Shown here in pieces: positions 34,158 to 42,658 of a stretch of DNA of 64,000 bases. Numbering within the stretch: the stretch's first letter is position 1; each line of letters begins with the position of its first letter. Source of the DNA: JAWKXU01 sp964468045 (lineage in GTDB: Bacteria > Pseudomonadota > Alphaproteobacteria > Sphingomonadales > Sphingomonadaceae); the NCBI GenBank assembly GCA_964468045.1, contig CAYXTO010000004.1, positions 124,001 through 188,000 of the forward strand, written 5' to 3'. A model generated the notes under the pieces. It was given only the letters and a program-made list of their open reading frames with translations. It did no database searches and was not told where the DNA came from. The translations under genes and the position numbers were made by a program.

Positions 34158-35096
34158 ATGACCGCGCCCAGCCAGCCGATCTGCGTCGCTGCGCTCTACA
34201 AGTTCTTCCCTCTCCGCGATTGCGGCAGGGCGCGCGGCGAACTGGCGAAACTGTGCTGCGCAAAGGGCGTCAAGGGCACGCTGCTGGTCGCCCCGGAAGG
34301 AATCAACGGCACCATTTCAGGCACGGACGACGCAATCGGCACAGTGCTGGAGCATATCCGCCAGTGGCCGGGCTGCGAGGATCTGGAAGTGAAGTTCTCG
34401 CGCGCGGAGGCCCAGCCGTTCCATCGCATGAAGGTGCGGATCAAGCGCGAGATCGTGACCATGGGCCAGCCCGAGATCGATCCGCTGCTGAGCGTGGGGC
34501 ACTATGTCGCGCCGGAAGAGTGGAACAGCCTGATCTCGGAACCCGGCACCATCCTGATCGACACGCGCAATGACTACGAAGTCGCGGTGGGCACATTTCG
34601 GGGCGCCATAGACCCCAAGACCAGAACCTTTCGCGACTTTCCCGAATGGTTCCGGGCAGAGCGCGACAGGCTGCTGGGCGACGGCATCCCCCCGAAGGTC
34701 GCGATGTTCTGCACCGGCGGCATTCGCTGCGAGAAATCCACCGCCTTCCTCAGGGCCGAAGGACTGGACGAGGTCTATCACCTCCAGGGCGGAATTCTGA
34801 AATATCTCGAGACGATCCCCCCGCAAGACAGCCTCTGGCAGGGGGAATGCTTCGTGTTCGATCAGCGCGTGACGGTGGGCCACGGGCTTGCGCCCGGCAG
34901 CTATGCCTTGTGCCATGCCTGCCGGCGGCCGGTCAGCGACGACGATCGCGCTTCGCACCTCTATGAAGAAGGCGTCAGTTGCCCCGCCTGCCATGAGGAA
35001 CGGACGGCGGAACAACGCGCGCGCTATCGCGAGCGCTTCCGGCAGGAGCGCCTGGCCATGGAGCGCGGCTCGGCGCATGTCGGCGCTACCCTGTAA
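34158..35096 (+). CDS. trhO: tRNA uridine-34 hydroxylase (rhodanese-like TrhO/YceA)
   Basis: 312 residues from the ATG at 34158; ATGs at 34128 and 34143 are in frame, but the family usually begins about ten residues before ALYKF. TrhO makes 5-hydroxyuridine at position 34 of certain tRNAs using oxygen. The N-terminal domain has CAKGVKGTLLVAPEGINGT, the central rhodanese domain has LIDTRNDYEVAVGTF, and the catalytic loop is FCTGGIRCEKS with C185 as the active cysteine. The C-terminal part has two cysteine pairs (CHAC and CPAC), normal for the family. Core gene. Confidence 0.95.
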   Translation: MTAPSQPICVAALYKFFPLRDCGRARGELAKLCCAKGVKGTLLVAPEGINGTISGTDDAIGTVLEHIRQWPGCEDLEVKFSRAEAQPFHRMKVRIKREIVTMGQPEIDPLLSVGHYVAPEEWNSLISEPGTILIDTRNDYEVAVGTFRGAIDPKTRTFRDFPEWFRAERDRLLGDGIPPKVAMFCTGGIRCEKSTAFLRAEGLDEVYHLQGGILKYLETIPPQDSLWQGECFVFDQRVTVGHGLAPGSYALCHACRRPVSDDDRASHLYEEGVSCPACHEERTAEQRARYRERFRQERLAMERGSAHVGATL

Positions 35097-35147
35097 CAAG
35101 CCCGATAGGCTGATGCTCTACCGCTTTCGCGGAAGGCATCCTCCGGA

Positions 35148-36077
35148 TTATCGCGACATCAAACGGTCCAGCAATTGGCGATTGCGGCGCAGATCGAAGG
35201 CCAGCCGCGAATAGCCCGACAGGTTGGCGCCGAGCGGATTGGGCTGCAACCGAAACGCATAGAGGGTCTTCGCATGCGCAAGCATCAGCACATCGACGAT
35301 CGCGTCGCGGTTGATCTCGTAGACATCGCCCTTCTGCCTGCTCAGATCGTGCAAGGGGCGACCTTCCTCCGGTAACGAGGAGAAGGAATATACATCGGCA
35401 TCGGGACATTCCGCGCGGATGAAATCCAGCACTTGCCGATTGTCCGTCGCCACGAATACCGGCCCCGCCAGCTTCCCTTTCAAGTCGGCGATCCCGGCCC
35501 GGTAATCGGTCTGATAATCGGTCGCCCTGACATGAAGCCCGGTAAAGGGCGCGCCGATCTCCTTCATGCGCCTGATCACCTCGAGCCGGAGCGCAGGATG
35601 CAACCGCATTCTTTCCAGAGCCTGCAGCGGAAACCGGCTGCGTCCCCAGGTATGGTGCACCAGCAGGGGATGATCGTGATCCCGGGTGAAATCGAAGGTC
35701 AGCGGTATTCCGGTGGCCTGATCGACCATCGGCCCGCATGGCTTGCCCGCAACCGCGACATATTCATGCAGGCGGCCCGACAGTTCCGCGGGATGCACCG
35801 GCAGCTTCGCCAAAAAGCGCCTGATTCCGGAAATATCGAGTACGAGGTTGCGCCTCAGGCTTCCGAAATAGTTCGAGAAGCGATCCCGAAAATATTCCGT
35901 GGTGGGATGGCTGGTATCGACCAGCACGATCCTGTTCCACTTGTCGGCATAGACGCAGCACGCGCCGATCTGGCAGAGCATATCGTAAAAGCCGCCCGCG
36001 GGCCGGCATAATAGAAACCGCTCTTTATGACGCATGATGTGCGGGTGGTTGCAGGCCCAGGTTGATTGCGGCCGCAT
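35148..36077 (-). CDS. NodZ/GT23-like putative fucosyltransferase
   Basis: 309 residues. Two short motifs recall alpha-1,6-fucosyltransferases and O-fucosyltransferase-like proteins: HVRATDY at 182-188 (the H-x-R-x-x-D type motif of GDP-fucose binding) and VFVATDN at 207-213, followed by a DVLMLAHAKTLYAF segment. Early residues FLLCRPAGGFYDMLCQIGAC resemble the N-terminal glycine-rich start of that fold. The overall match is weak, so donor sugar and acceptor remain open. The ATG at 36077 lacks a good ribosome binding site and an ATG at 36035 is possible. It has no other glycan genes next to it. Confidence 0.5.
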   Translation of the reverse strand: MRPQSTWACNHPHIMRHKERFLLCRPAGGFYDMLCQIGACCVYADKWNRIVLVDTSHPTTEYFRDRFSNYFGSLRRNLVLDISGIRRFLAKLPVHPAELSGRLHEYVAVAGKPCGPMVDQATGIPLTFDFTRDHDHPLLVHHTWGRSRFPLQALERMRLHPALRLEVIRRMKEIGAPFTGLHVRATDYQTDYRAGIADLKGKLAGPVFVATDNRQVLDFIRAECPDADVYSFSSLPEEGRPLHDLSRQKGDVYEINRDAIVDVLMLAHAKTLYAFRLQPNPLGANLSGYSRLAFDLRRNRQLLDRLMSR

Positions 36078-36231
36078 ACCGCTTCACCCGGGAGGGCCAA
36101 CGCCCAACACATCCGGTTCGGCTCTACTTCAGCAGGCTGGTGCCATCTGATTTGCAAAACCCACGCATTCATGCGCCCTTATTGATCAGGAATGGATGTA
36201 AAGCACCCGCCATCCAGCCTGCTCTCGAAAA

Positions 36232-37827
36232 TCAGTCCCGCACGGCGGCCCGGATGATCTTGCCGGTCAGGGTCTTGGGCAATTCCTCGACGATGTCGAC
36301 GATCCGGGGGTATTTATAGGCGGCAAGGCGCTGCTTGCAGAACTCCTTGATCTCCTCGGGCTGGGCGGTGGCTCCGGGCTTGAGACTGACCACGGCCTTG
36401 ACCGTTTCGCCCCGGTACTGGTCCTGCACGCCGACGACCGCCACTTCCCGCACCGCTGGATGGAGATAGATCACATCCTCCACCTCTCGCGGCCAGACCT
36501 TGTAGCCGGAGGCGATGATCATGTCCTTCTTGCGGTCGACCAGATAGATCCAGCCTTGCTCGTCGCGAAAGCCCATGTCCCCGGTCATGAACCCGAAGTC
36601 CCTCATGGCTTCCGCAGTTTCCTGCGGCTTGTTCCAGTAGCCGGGAACCACCCCGGGCCCCTGCGCCACAAGTTCCCCCACCTCGCCCACCGAGACTTCG
36701 CGCCCATCGCCATCCCGGAAGGTGATCAGCGTGCGATTGACGGCAATCCCCGTCGAAAGCGCGCCCGATTGCGGATCCACCGGGATGTCGGCGCCCACCG
36801 GCGCGGCGGTGATCGGTCCGCTGGTCTCGGTCAGCCCGTAGACATTGCCGATCCACAGGCCGCTCCGGTCGAAGAACTGCTGGCGCACCGCGGGCGGAAT
36901 CGGCGCACCGCCGGAAAGAATGGCGCGGAAACTCGAAAATTGTTCCTTCCGGAAACCGGAATATCCGGTCAGGGCATTGAGGGCGGTGATCGCGCCGACA
37001 GTGAAGCTCGGCCTGTGCTCCACGACCGCCTCCAGCATCACTCTGGGCTCGAAGCGATAGTTCAATATCACCGTCGCCGCCGCGTCGATTGCCAGGAAGA
37101 TATGGCCGGACAATCCGGTCACATGAAACAGGGGCGCCAGCGCAAGCACCGCATCGGTCTCGCGCAGATCGACCCAATCGCGATAAAACCGCGCGGCCGA
37201 AAACATGTTCGCATGGCTGATCATCGCCCCCTTGGGCCGTCCGGTAGTGCCGGAAGTATAGACCAGCATCGCCGTGTCATCGGCGTCGAGAGCGGCCCGT
37301 ACGGCAATCTCCCCGGCCTTCGCCGCAAGAGCATCCTCGAACCGGTTTGCGCCGCGCAGCGGTCGATGGCGATGCGGATCGCCCAGCCAGGGGTCATTGC
37401 GCGTCTGCCAGTCGTGCGGAGACACGGCAAGGATGATGCCCGGCAGATGGGGATCTCCTTCCTCGGCCAGCAGGTGCAGGCTTTCATCCACCGTGCTGTC
37501 ATGGCACACGATTGCGGAAGGCTGGCAATCCTCGAACAGGCCGGACAATTCGCGCGCCTTGTACATCGGATTGGCCAGGACGGTGATCGCGCCGATCTTC
37601 GCACAGGCCACGAGCACGATCAGCATGGCGGGAACATTCTGCAGGCAGGCCATCACGCGGTCGCCCTTGCCCACGCCATGCTCCCGCAGGAAGCAGGCCA
37701 GCGCATCGGTATCCTCGTCAAGCTGGCGGTAGCTGCGCGATCCATCGAAATAGCGATAGGCTGTGCCGCCAGGGTTGCGGCCCACCGCCAGATCGAACAT
37801 TCCGGCCAGCGTCTCGGCAGTCTTCAT
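36232..37827 (-). CDS. AMP-forming acyl-CoA synthetase/ligase
   Basis: 531 residues from the ATG at 37827 (GGTGGGG about ten bases upstream; an ATG at 37851 is possible, and the open frame further upstream is not coding-like). The P-loop YTSGTTGRPKGAMISH, YGLTETSGP, FMTGDMGFRDEQGWIYLVDR and the C-terminal TLTGKIIRAAV lysine segment are all present. It is a FadD-type or aryl/alkyl-acid:CoA ligase separate from the one at 28122. It is convergent or unlinked to its neighbours and divergent from fumC, so its pathway is unclear; activation of an acid from module B is possible. Confidence 0.9.
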   Translation of the reverse strand: MKTAETLAGMFDLAVGRNPGGTAYRYFDGSRSYRQLDEDTDALACFLREHGVGKGDRVMACLQNVPAMLIVLVACAKIGAITVLANPMYKARELSGLFEDCQPSAIVCHDSTVDESLHLLAEEGDPHLPGIILAVSPHDWQTRNDPWLGDPHRHRPLRGANRFEDALAAKAGEIAVRAALDADDTAMLVYTSGTTGRPKGAMISHANMFSAARFYRDWVDLRETDAVLALAPLFHVTGLSGHIFLAIDAAATVILNYRFEPRVMLEAVVEHRPSFTVGAITALNALTGYSGFRKEQFSSFRAILSGGAPIPPAVRQQFFDRSGLWIGNVYGLTETSGPITAAPVGADIPVDPQSGALSTGIAVNRTLITFRDGDGREVSVGEVGELVAQGPGVVPGYWNKPQETAEAMRDFGFMTGDMGFRDEQGWIYLVDRKKDMIIASGYKVWPREVEDVIYLHPAVREVAVVGVQDQYRGETVKAVVSLKPGATAQPEEIKEFCKQRLAAYKYPRIVDIVEELPKTLTGKIIRAAVRD

Positions 37828-37988
37828 TTGTGTCAGTCCCCACCCAGTCATGCCGGGCGTTCCCCGGCCCCGTGCCCAATCTCCTTCAAGGAAGGAAAAG
37901 CCGCGGTCAAGATTTGGCAAGGCCGGCAACGGCAGGATACAAGAAGGAATTGACCCGATCACGACAGATCGCACGGCAGGAGGCAAGA

Positions 37989-39386
37989 TTGACTCAAATC
38001 CGGATCGAGAAGGACTCCATGGGAGAAGTGGCCGTTCCCGCCGATCGCTTGTGGGGGGCACAGACCCAGCGTTCGCTGGAGAATTTCCGCATAGGCGGCG
38101 AGGTCATGCCCCGGCCGATCATCCGGGCGCTCGGTCTCATCAAGAAATCCGCGGCGCGGATAAACGCTGAACTGGGGCAGCTTGCGCCCGAGCTTGCGGA
38201 TGCGATCGTCGCTGCCGCCGGCGAGGTGGTGCGGGGCGATCTGGACGAGAACTTTCCGCTGGTGGTCTGGCAGACCGGATCCGGCACCCAGACCAACATG
38301 AACGTCAACGAAGTGATCGCGAACAGGGCCAATGTGCTGCTGGGCGGGAAGCCAGGCTCGAAAAGCCCGGTCCATCCCAACGATCACGTGAACATGGGAC
38401 AATCCTCGAACGACACCTTTCCTTCCGCCATCCATATCGCATCCGTCACCGAACTTCGCGGACATCTGATTCCGGCGCTCGAACAGCTGCAGGCATTGCT
38501 GGCGGGCAAGGCCCATGCGTGGGCGCACATCGTCAAGATCGGCCGCACCCACACGCAGGATGCGACGCCCCTCACGCTCGGGCAGGAATTCTCGGGCTAT
38601 GCCCGGCAGGTCGAAGCCGGGCTGGAACGGCTGCAGATCGCGATGGCCGGCCTCTATGAACTCGCCCAGGGCGGCACCGCGGTGGGCACCGGACTGAACT
38701 CGCCGCCGGGTTTCGGCGAAGCGGTCGCAATGGAGATCGGCAAGGAGACCGGATATCCTTTCATCTCCGCCCCGAACAAGTTCGAGGCGCTGGCAGCGCA
38801 GGATGCGCTGCTCTTCTGCCATGGCGCGATCAACACGCTCGCCGCCAGCCTGTTCAAGATCGCCAACGACATCCGCCTGCTCGGCTCCGGCCCGCGCTCG
38901 GGCCTCGGGGAGCTCGCCCTGCCGGAGAACGAGCCCGGCTCGTCCATCATGCCCGGCAAGGTCAACCCCACCCAATGCGAGGCCATGACCCAGGTATGCG
39001 GGCAAATATTCGGCAATCATGCAGCCCTGACCTTTGCCTGCAGCCAGGGGCAGTTCGAGCTGAACGTGTATCGCCCGCTGATGGCCTACAATTTCCTCCA
39101 GTCCGTCCGGCTGATGGGCGATGCGGCGCAGAGCTTCTCGGACCATCTCCTTGCCGGGCTCGAGCCGCGGATCGACAATATCAGGGCCGGCGTGGAACAG
39201 TCGCTGATGCTGGTCACCGCGCTGGCGCCGCGTATCGGCTATGACAAGGCGGCCGCGATCGCCAAGGCAGCCCATGAAACCGGGGTTACGTTGCGCGAGG
39301 CGGCCATCGCGAGCGGGGCCGTCACCGCCGCAGAATATGACCAGATGGTTCGTCCGGAAAACATGCTTGGGCCAAAAGGCGGTTGA
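37989..39386 (+). CDS. fumC: Fumarate hydratase class II (FumC)
   Basis: 465 residues, TCA-cycle fumarate-to-malate hydratase, iron-independent homotetramer. The start is a TTG at 37989 with AGGAGG five bases before it; an ATG start in this frame would lose conserved N-terminal residues, and the resulting 465 residues is the family norm. Catalytic H188 is in GRTHTQDATPL; S319 lies in the signature GSSIMPGKVNP (317-327); WQTGSGTQTNMNVNEV is near 94-109 and NMGQSSNDTFPS near 135-146. Housekeeping gene. Confidence 0.95.
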   Translation: MTQIRIEKDSMGEVAVPADRLWGAQTQRSLENFRIGGEVMPRPIIRALGLIKKSAARINAELGQLAPELADAIVAAAGEVVRGDLDENFPLVVWQTGSGTQTNMNVNEVIANRANVLLGGKPGSKSPVHPNDHVNMGQSSNDTFPSAIHIASVTELRGHLIPALEQLQALLAGKAHAWAHIVKIGRTHTQDATPLTLGQEFSGYARQVEAGLERLQIAMAGLYELAQGGTAVGTGLNSPPGFGEAVAMEIGKETGYPFISAPNKFEALAAQDALLFCHGAINTLAASLFKIANDIRLLGSGPRSGLGELALPENEPGSSIMPGKVNPTQCEAMTQVCGQIFGNHAALTFACSQGQFELNVYRPLMAYNFLQSVRLMGDAAQSFSDHLLAGLEPRIDNIRAGVEQSLMLVTALAPRIGYDKAAAIAKAAHETGVTLREAAIASGAVTAAEYDQMVRPENMLGPKGG

Positions 39387-39402
39387 CATCGCGGGCGCGG
39401 CC

Positions 39403-39431
39403 TAAGACACGAGTATGCAATCCGTGTCTTA
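39403..39431. promoter_or_regulatory. 9-base inverted repeat between fumC and TetR gene, candidate operator
   Basis: Perfect arms TAAGACACG (39403-39411) and CGTGTCTTA (39423-39431) are separated by 11 bases. A TTGACA stands at 39383-39388, overlapping the end of fumC. The repeat is not followed by a T-run, so it is a poor terminator, but its size and position 146 bases upstream of the TetR start suit an operator for autoregulation. Alternatively it is simply a 3' hairpin of fumC. Confidence 0.4.
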
Positions 39432-39576
39432 AAAACTTTTGCAACAGAAGTGGCCCAGATAAGTTGCTCGACTTGCAGTCGCCTGACTTACTTTGCGAGA
39501 GTGCGTCGTTCTCGCACCTGGGCCCTGCCGGACCAGGTACGGCCGGAACCGGAGGCATTCTGGGGGAGGATGGATG

Positions 39577-40257
39577 ATGACGGCCGAGCCGCAGGCCAAA
39601 TTGCGCCCCTCGACCGAGGAAACGCGCGTCAGGATAATCGAAGCCGCGGAACGCCTGTTCGGCGAACAGGGTATCGAGGCGGTTTCCCTGCGCACCATAT
39701 CCGCGGCGGCAAGACAGCGTAACAATTTCAGCGTTCAGTATCACTTCGGTGACCGTCTGGGCCTTCTGCGTGCCATCTTCGAATATCGCGAAGCGGAACT
39801 CGACGCGATCCGCGAAAAGCTGGTGACCGAGGGTCGGAAGCGCGGCCAGCTGGGGGATATACGCTTTCTCCTGCGTGCCTGCTTCTACCCGGAATTCCGC
39901 CACTTCATGCAGAACAACGGATTGCCGTATATCCGGTTGCATTTCCAGTATCTCGCCAATCTGCGGCCGCGGGGCGTGCTTCACCCGATCGACTATGATT
40001 CCCCATCCAGCGTCTATCTGCGCGAGACAATGCATTGCATGCGCCAGAAGCTGCACTTCCTCAACGAGCAGCAGTTCGCGATGCGGCTGGAAGCGGTCGG
40101 CTCCATGTTTCTCGGCGCAATCATGCAGCATGCCGCGCGCCCCCAGGAACCCGCCCTGCACGCCGTGGTGCATTACCCTTCCCTGTTCGAAACCCTGCTG
40201 GAAATGATGGCGGTGGCCATCACCGTTCCGCCATGGGATTTCTCGGGAGACAGCTGA
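39577..40257 (+). CDS. TetR-family transcriptional regulator (module B)
   Basis: 226 residues. ATGs at 39574 and 39577 are adjacent; GGAGG at 39565-39569 fits 39577 best. The helix-turn-helix domain is IIEAAERLFGEQGIEAVSLRTISAAA followed by QYHFGDRLGLLRAIF. It is closely related to the module A TetR (10640), including the QRN residues before QYHFG, which argues that both regulate paralogous gene sets. The C-terminal domain (about 80-226) would bind a pathway ligand. It converges with the SDR at 40302. Confidence 0.87.
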   Translation: MTAEPQAKLRPSTEETRVRIIEAAERLFGEQGIEAVSLRTISAAARQRNNFSVQYHFGDRLGLLRAIFEYREAELDAIREKLVTEGRKRGQLGDIRFLLRACFYPEFRHFMQNNGLPYIRLHFQYLANLRPRGVLHPIDYDSPSSVYLRETMHCMRQKLHFLNEQQFAMRLEAVGSMFLGAIMQHAARPQEPALHAVVHYPSLFETLLEMMAVAITVPPWDFSGDS

Positions 40258-40301
40258 GCCGGAACGCGCCCGCATCGCGGCAGGACAACGGCAGCCTCAT
40301 C

Positions 40302-41051
40302 CTACAAGGCAGTCAGTCCCCCATCGATGACATATTCGCTGCCGGTGACGAAGCCGGATTCATCGGACGCGAGATAAACCGCCAGAAGTGCGACATCGGC
40401 GGGTTCGCCGACACGACCGATCGGCACGGAGCCGCTGGCGACCTTTATCCCTTCTTCATCCAGCGAATCCGTCATCATCCGGGTCCGGATATAACCGGGA
40501 TGGATCGAATTCACGCGGATTTTCCGGGCGCCATATTCGATCGCCAGCTGCTTGGTCAAACCGCGCACTCCAAACTTGCTGGCCGCATAAGCGACATTCG
40601 GCGTGCCGTAGATCGCCACGATTCCCGAAATCGACGACACATTGACGATGGAGCCGCCCCCGGCGCGAAGCATGGAGGGAATCACATGCTTGGAACCCAG
40701 AAACGCGCCCGTCAGGTTGACGGCACAGACCTTGAGGAAGTCGGCTTCGGAAAGATCGGCGCAAGCCTGGACAGGGCCAATGATGCCCGCATTGTTCACA
40801 AGTGCCGTGACGGGCCCAAACGCTTGCTCGCCGGCGGCGACAATGGCCTGCCAATCACCTTCACTTGCAACGTCAAGGCGATGGAAAATCGCAGAATCGC
40901 CCAGTTCTTCGGCAAGCGCCAGGCCTCGCGCCTCATCGAGATCGCCCAACACCACCTTCGCGCCTTCCGCAACGAATATTCGAGCATCGGTTTCACCCAT
41001 TCCCTGGGCCGCACCGCTGATGATGGCAACCTTTCCCGTCAGCCTTCCCAT
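40302..41051 (-). CDS. Short-chain dehydrogenase, hydroxysteroid-dehydrogenase-like
   Basis: 249 residues from the ATG at 41051, preceded by GGAAGGA. Motifs: SGAAQGMG cofactor loop (12-19), NNAGIIGP, NVSSISG with the catalytic Ser, and YAASK. It ends in YVIDGGLTAL. It belongs to the 3-alpha/20-beta-hydroxysteroid dehydrogenase-like subgroup common in terpenoid and steroid catabolism, and is clearly paralogous to the SDR at 43757. It is divergent from the P450 at 41289. The probable role is oxidation of the P450-made alcohol to a ketone. Confidence 0.9.
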   Translation of the reverse strand: MGRLTGKVAIISGAAQGMGETDARIFVAEGAKVVLGDLDEARGLALAEELGDSAIFHRLDVASEGDWQAIVAAGEQAFGPVTALVNNAGIIGPVQACADLSEADFLKVCAVNLTGAFLGSKHVIPSMLRAGGGSIVNVSSISGIVAIYGTPNVAYAASKFGVRGLTKQLAIEYGARKIRVNSIHPGYIRTRMMTDSLDEEGIKVASGSVPIGRVGEPADVALLAVYLASDESGFVTGSEYVIDGGLTAL

Positions 41052-41288
41052 TGCAAATCCTTCCAATTTTTCACACTCGCTCCTTCGCTAGATAGCCGAC
41101 GGCGGGGCCGAACCAAGCAAAAAATCGAACACGCGACTTACATAAAGGGGGAAGAATGCGGAAAACCGCTTGATCCGAATCATGATCGGGTTAGAATGAG
41201 GCAATTGTTTTAAAAAACTCGGCGGCATGTTGACTCAGTCCGAGGTAACAATCGAGAGATTGGACGGGAGGAAAGGGAAGTGCAAGGC

Positions 41289-42527
41289 ATGGAGACGGCT
41301 GCCCCCGGGGAAAACCTCGACAATATGGTCAGGAAACCGGAAAACGTGCCGGCGGAGTGCGTGATCGACTTCAACGTCCACCAGCCCATTCCTGATGGGA
41401 AGTCCGTGCACGAATTCTGGCGGGAATTGATCTCCCAGGCCTCGCGGCCGGTGATGTGGACGCCGCACAACGGCGGGCACTGGATCGTCATCGAGCCGGA
41501 TCTTTGCGAAACTGTCCTGACCGATTCAGAGCATTTCTCGAGCAGAGTCGTCATCGTTCCCCGTGAACCGATGGGTGAAACCTATTCGAACTTCATCCCC
41601 CTTTCGCTCGATCCGCCCGAACACGCTCCCTATCGCAAGATCCTTAACGACAATCTCGGCCCCAAGCAGGTCAATCGCCTCAAGGAGGAAGTGTCCGGCC
41701 TCGCGGTCGAACTGATCGAGGGATTCCGGGCCAAGGGCCGTTGCAACTTCGTGCATGACTTCGCGGAGCAGCTTCCGGTCCGCATCTTCATGCGGCTGGT
41801 GAACCTTCCGGAAGAGGACTTGCCGAAGCTCAAGCATCTGGCCGATCAGTTCACCCGGCCTGACGGCACTATCGAATTTCCGGAAGTCGAGCGGCAGTTC
41901 AGGGACTATATCGGCCCCATCCTGCGCGAACGACGCGGCGGATCCGGCGATGACATGCTGACCAAGATGGCGAACGCGCAAGTGAACGGCCGCCCGCTGA
42001 CGGACCTGGAAGCGGAGAACCTCAGCATCCAGGCTCTGGTCGGGGGTCTCGATACCGTAGTGAACCTGCTTGCCTATGTATTCTCGCACCTGGCAGTGAA
42101 TGACGAATTGCGGCGGACGCTCGCCGCCGACCCTTCCAAGCTCGAAGAATCCATGAACGAGTTCCTGCGCCGGTTCCCGGTCGTGTCGGATTCCCGCGAA
42201 GTTCGCGAGGATGTGGAATTCGGCGGCGTCACCATGAAGGCCCGCGACATGGTCATGGCATCGACCATCGCAATCGCCATGAATGAAACCAGCAACGCCG
42301 ATGCACTTGATTTCCGGTTCGACCGCAAATCCCGCCGCCATTCGGTGTTCGGTCGAGGCAATCACACCTGTCCCGGCATGTATCTCGCCCGGCTGGAGCT
42401 TAAGATGGTCCTGACCGAATGGCTCGCGCGCATTCCTGAATTTCGTTTGGCGGAAGGTACCAGCCTGACCTTCACCAGCGGCATCGTCGCTACAGTCGAT
42501 CCTTTTGAACTGGAGTGGGATGTCTAG
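41289..42527 (+). CDS. Cytochrome P450, P450cam-like (module B)
   Basis: 412 residues from the ATG at 41289 (GGGAAG eight bases upstream); a GTG at 41280 is also possible. Heme ligand C361 lies in FGRGNHTCPG, the acid-alcohol pair is D255-T256 in GGLDTVVN, and ExxR is E291-R294. Similarity to P450cam extends over the chain (WTPHNGGHW, DQFTRPDGT). At the place of the camphor-contacting Tyr96 of P450cam it has S100 with a Tyr one residue earlier, so its substrate probably differs from that of the module A P450. No ferredoxin or reductase gene is next to it. Confidence 0.92.
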   Translation: METAAPGENLDNMVRKPENVPAECVIDFNVHQPIPDGKSVHEFWRELISQASRPVMWTPHNGGHWIVIEPDLCETVLTDSEHFSSRVVIVPREPMGETYSNFIPLSLDPPEHAPYRKILNDNLGPKQVNRLKEEVSGLAVELIEGFRAKGRCNFVHDFAEQLPVRIFMRLVNLPEEDLPKLKHLADQFTRPDGTIEFPEVERQFRDYIGPILRERRGGSGDDMLTKMANAQVNGRPLTDLEAENLSIQALVGGLDTVVNLLAYVFSHLAVNDELRRTLAADPSKLEESMNEFLRRFPVVSDSREVREDVEFGGVTMKARDMVMASTIAIAMNETSNADALDFRFDRKSRRHSVFGRGNHTCPGMYLARLELKMVLTEWLARIPEFRLAEGTSLTFTSGIVATVDPFELEWDV

Positions 42528-42658
42528 CGCAGCGTTCCCCGCAAGGGCGGCGGTTCTTCCGACGGCACTTCCGGGGGCATTCTCATCAAACTGATCAATA
42601 TCCGCGACCTGGCTCATTCCTATTTCTCCAGGTCGATCGCAAGGAGAGGATTTCAAGC

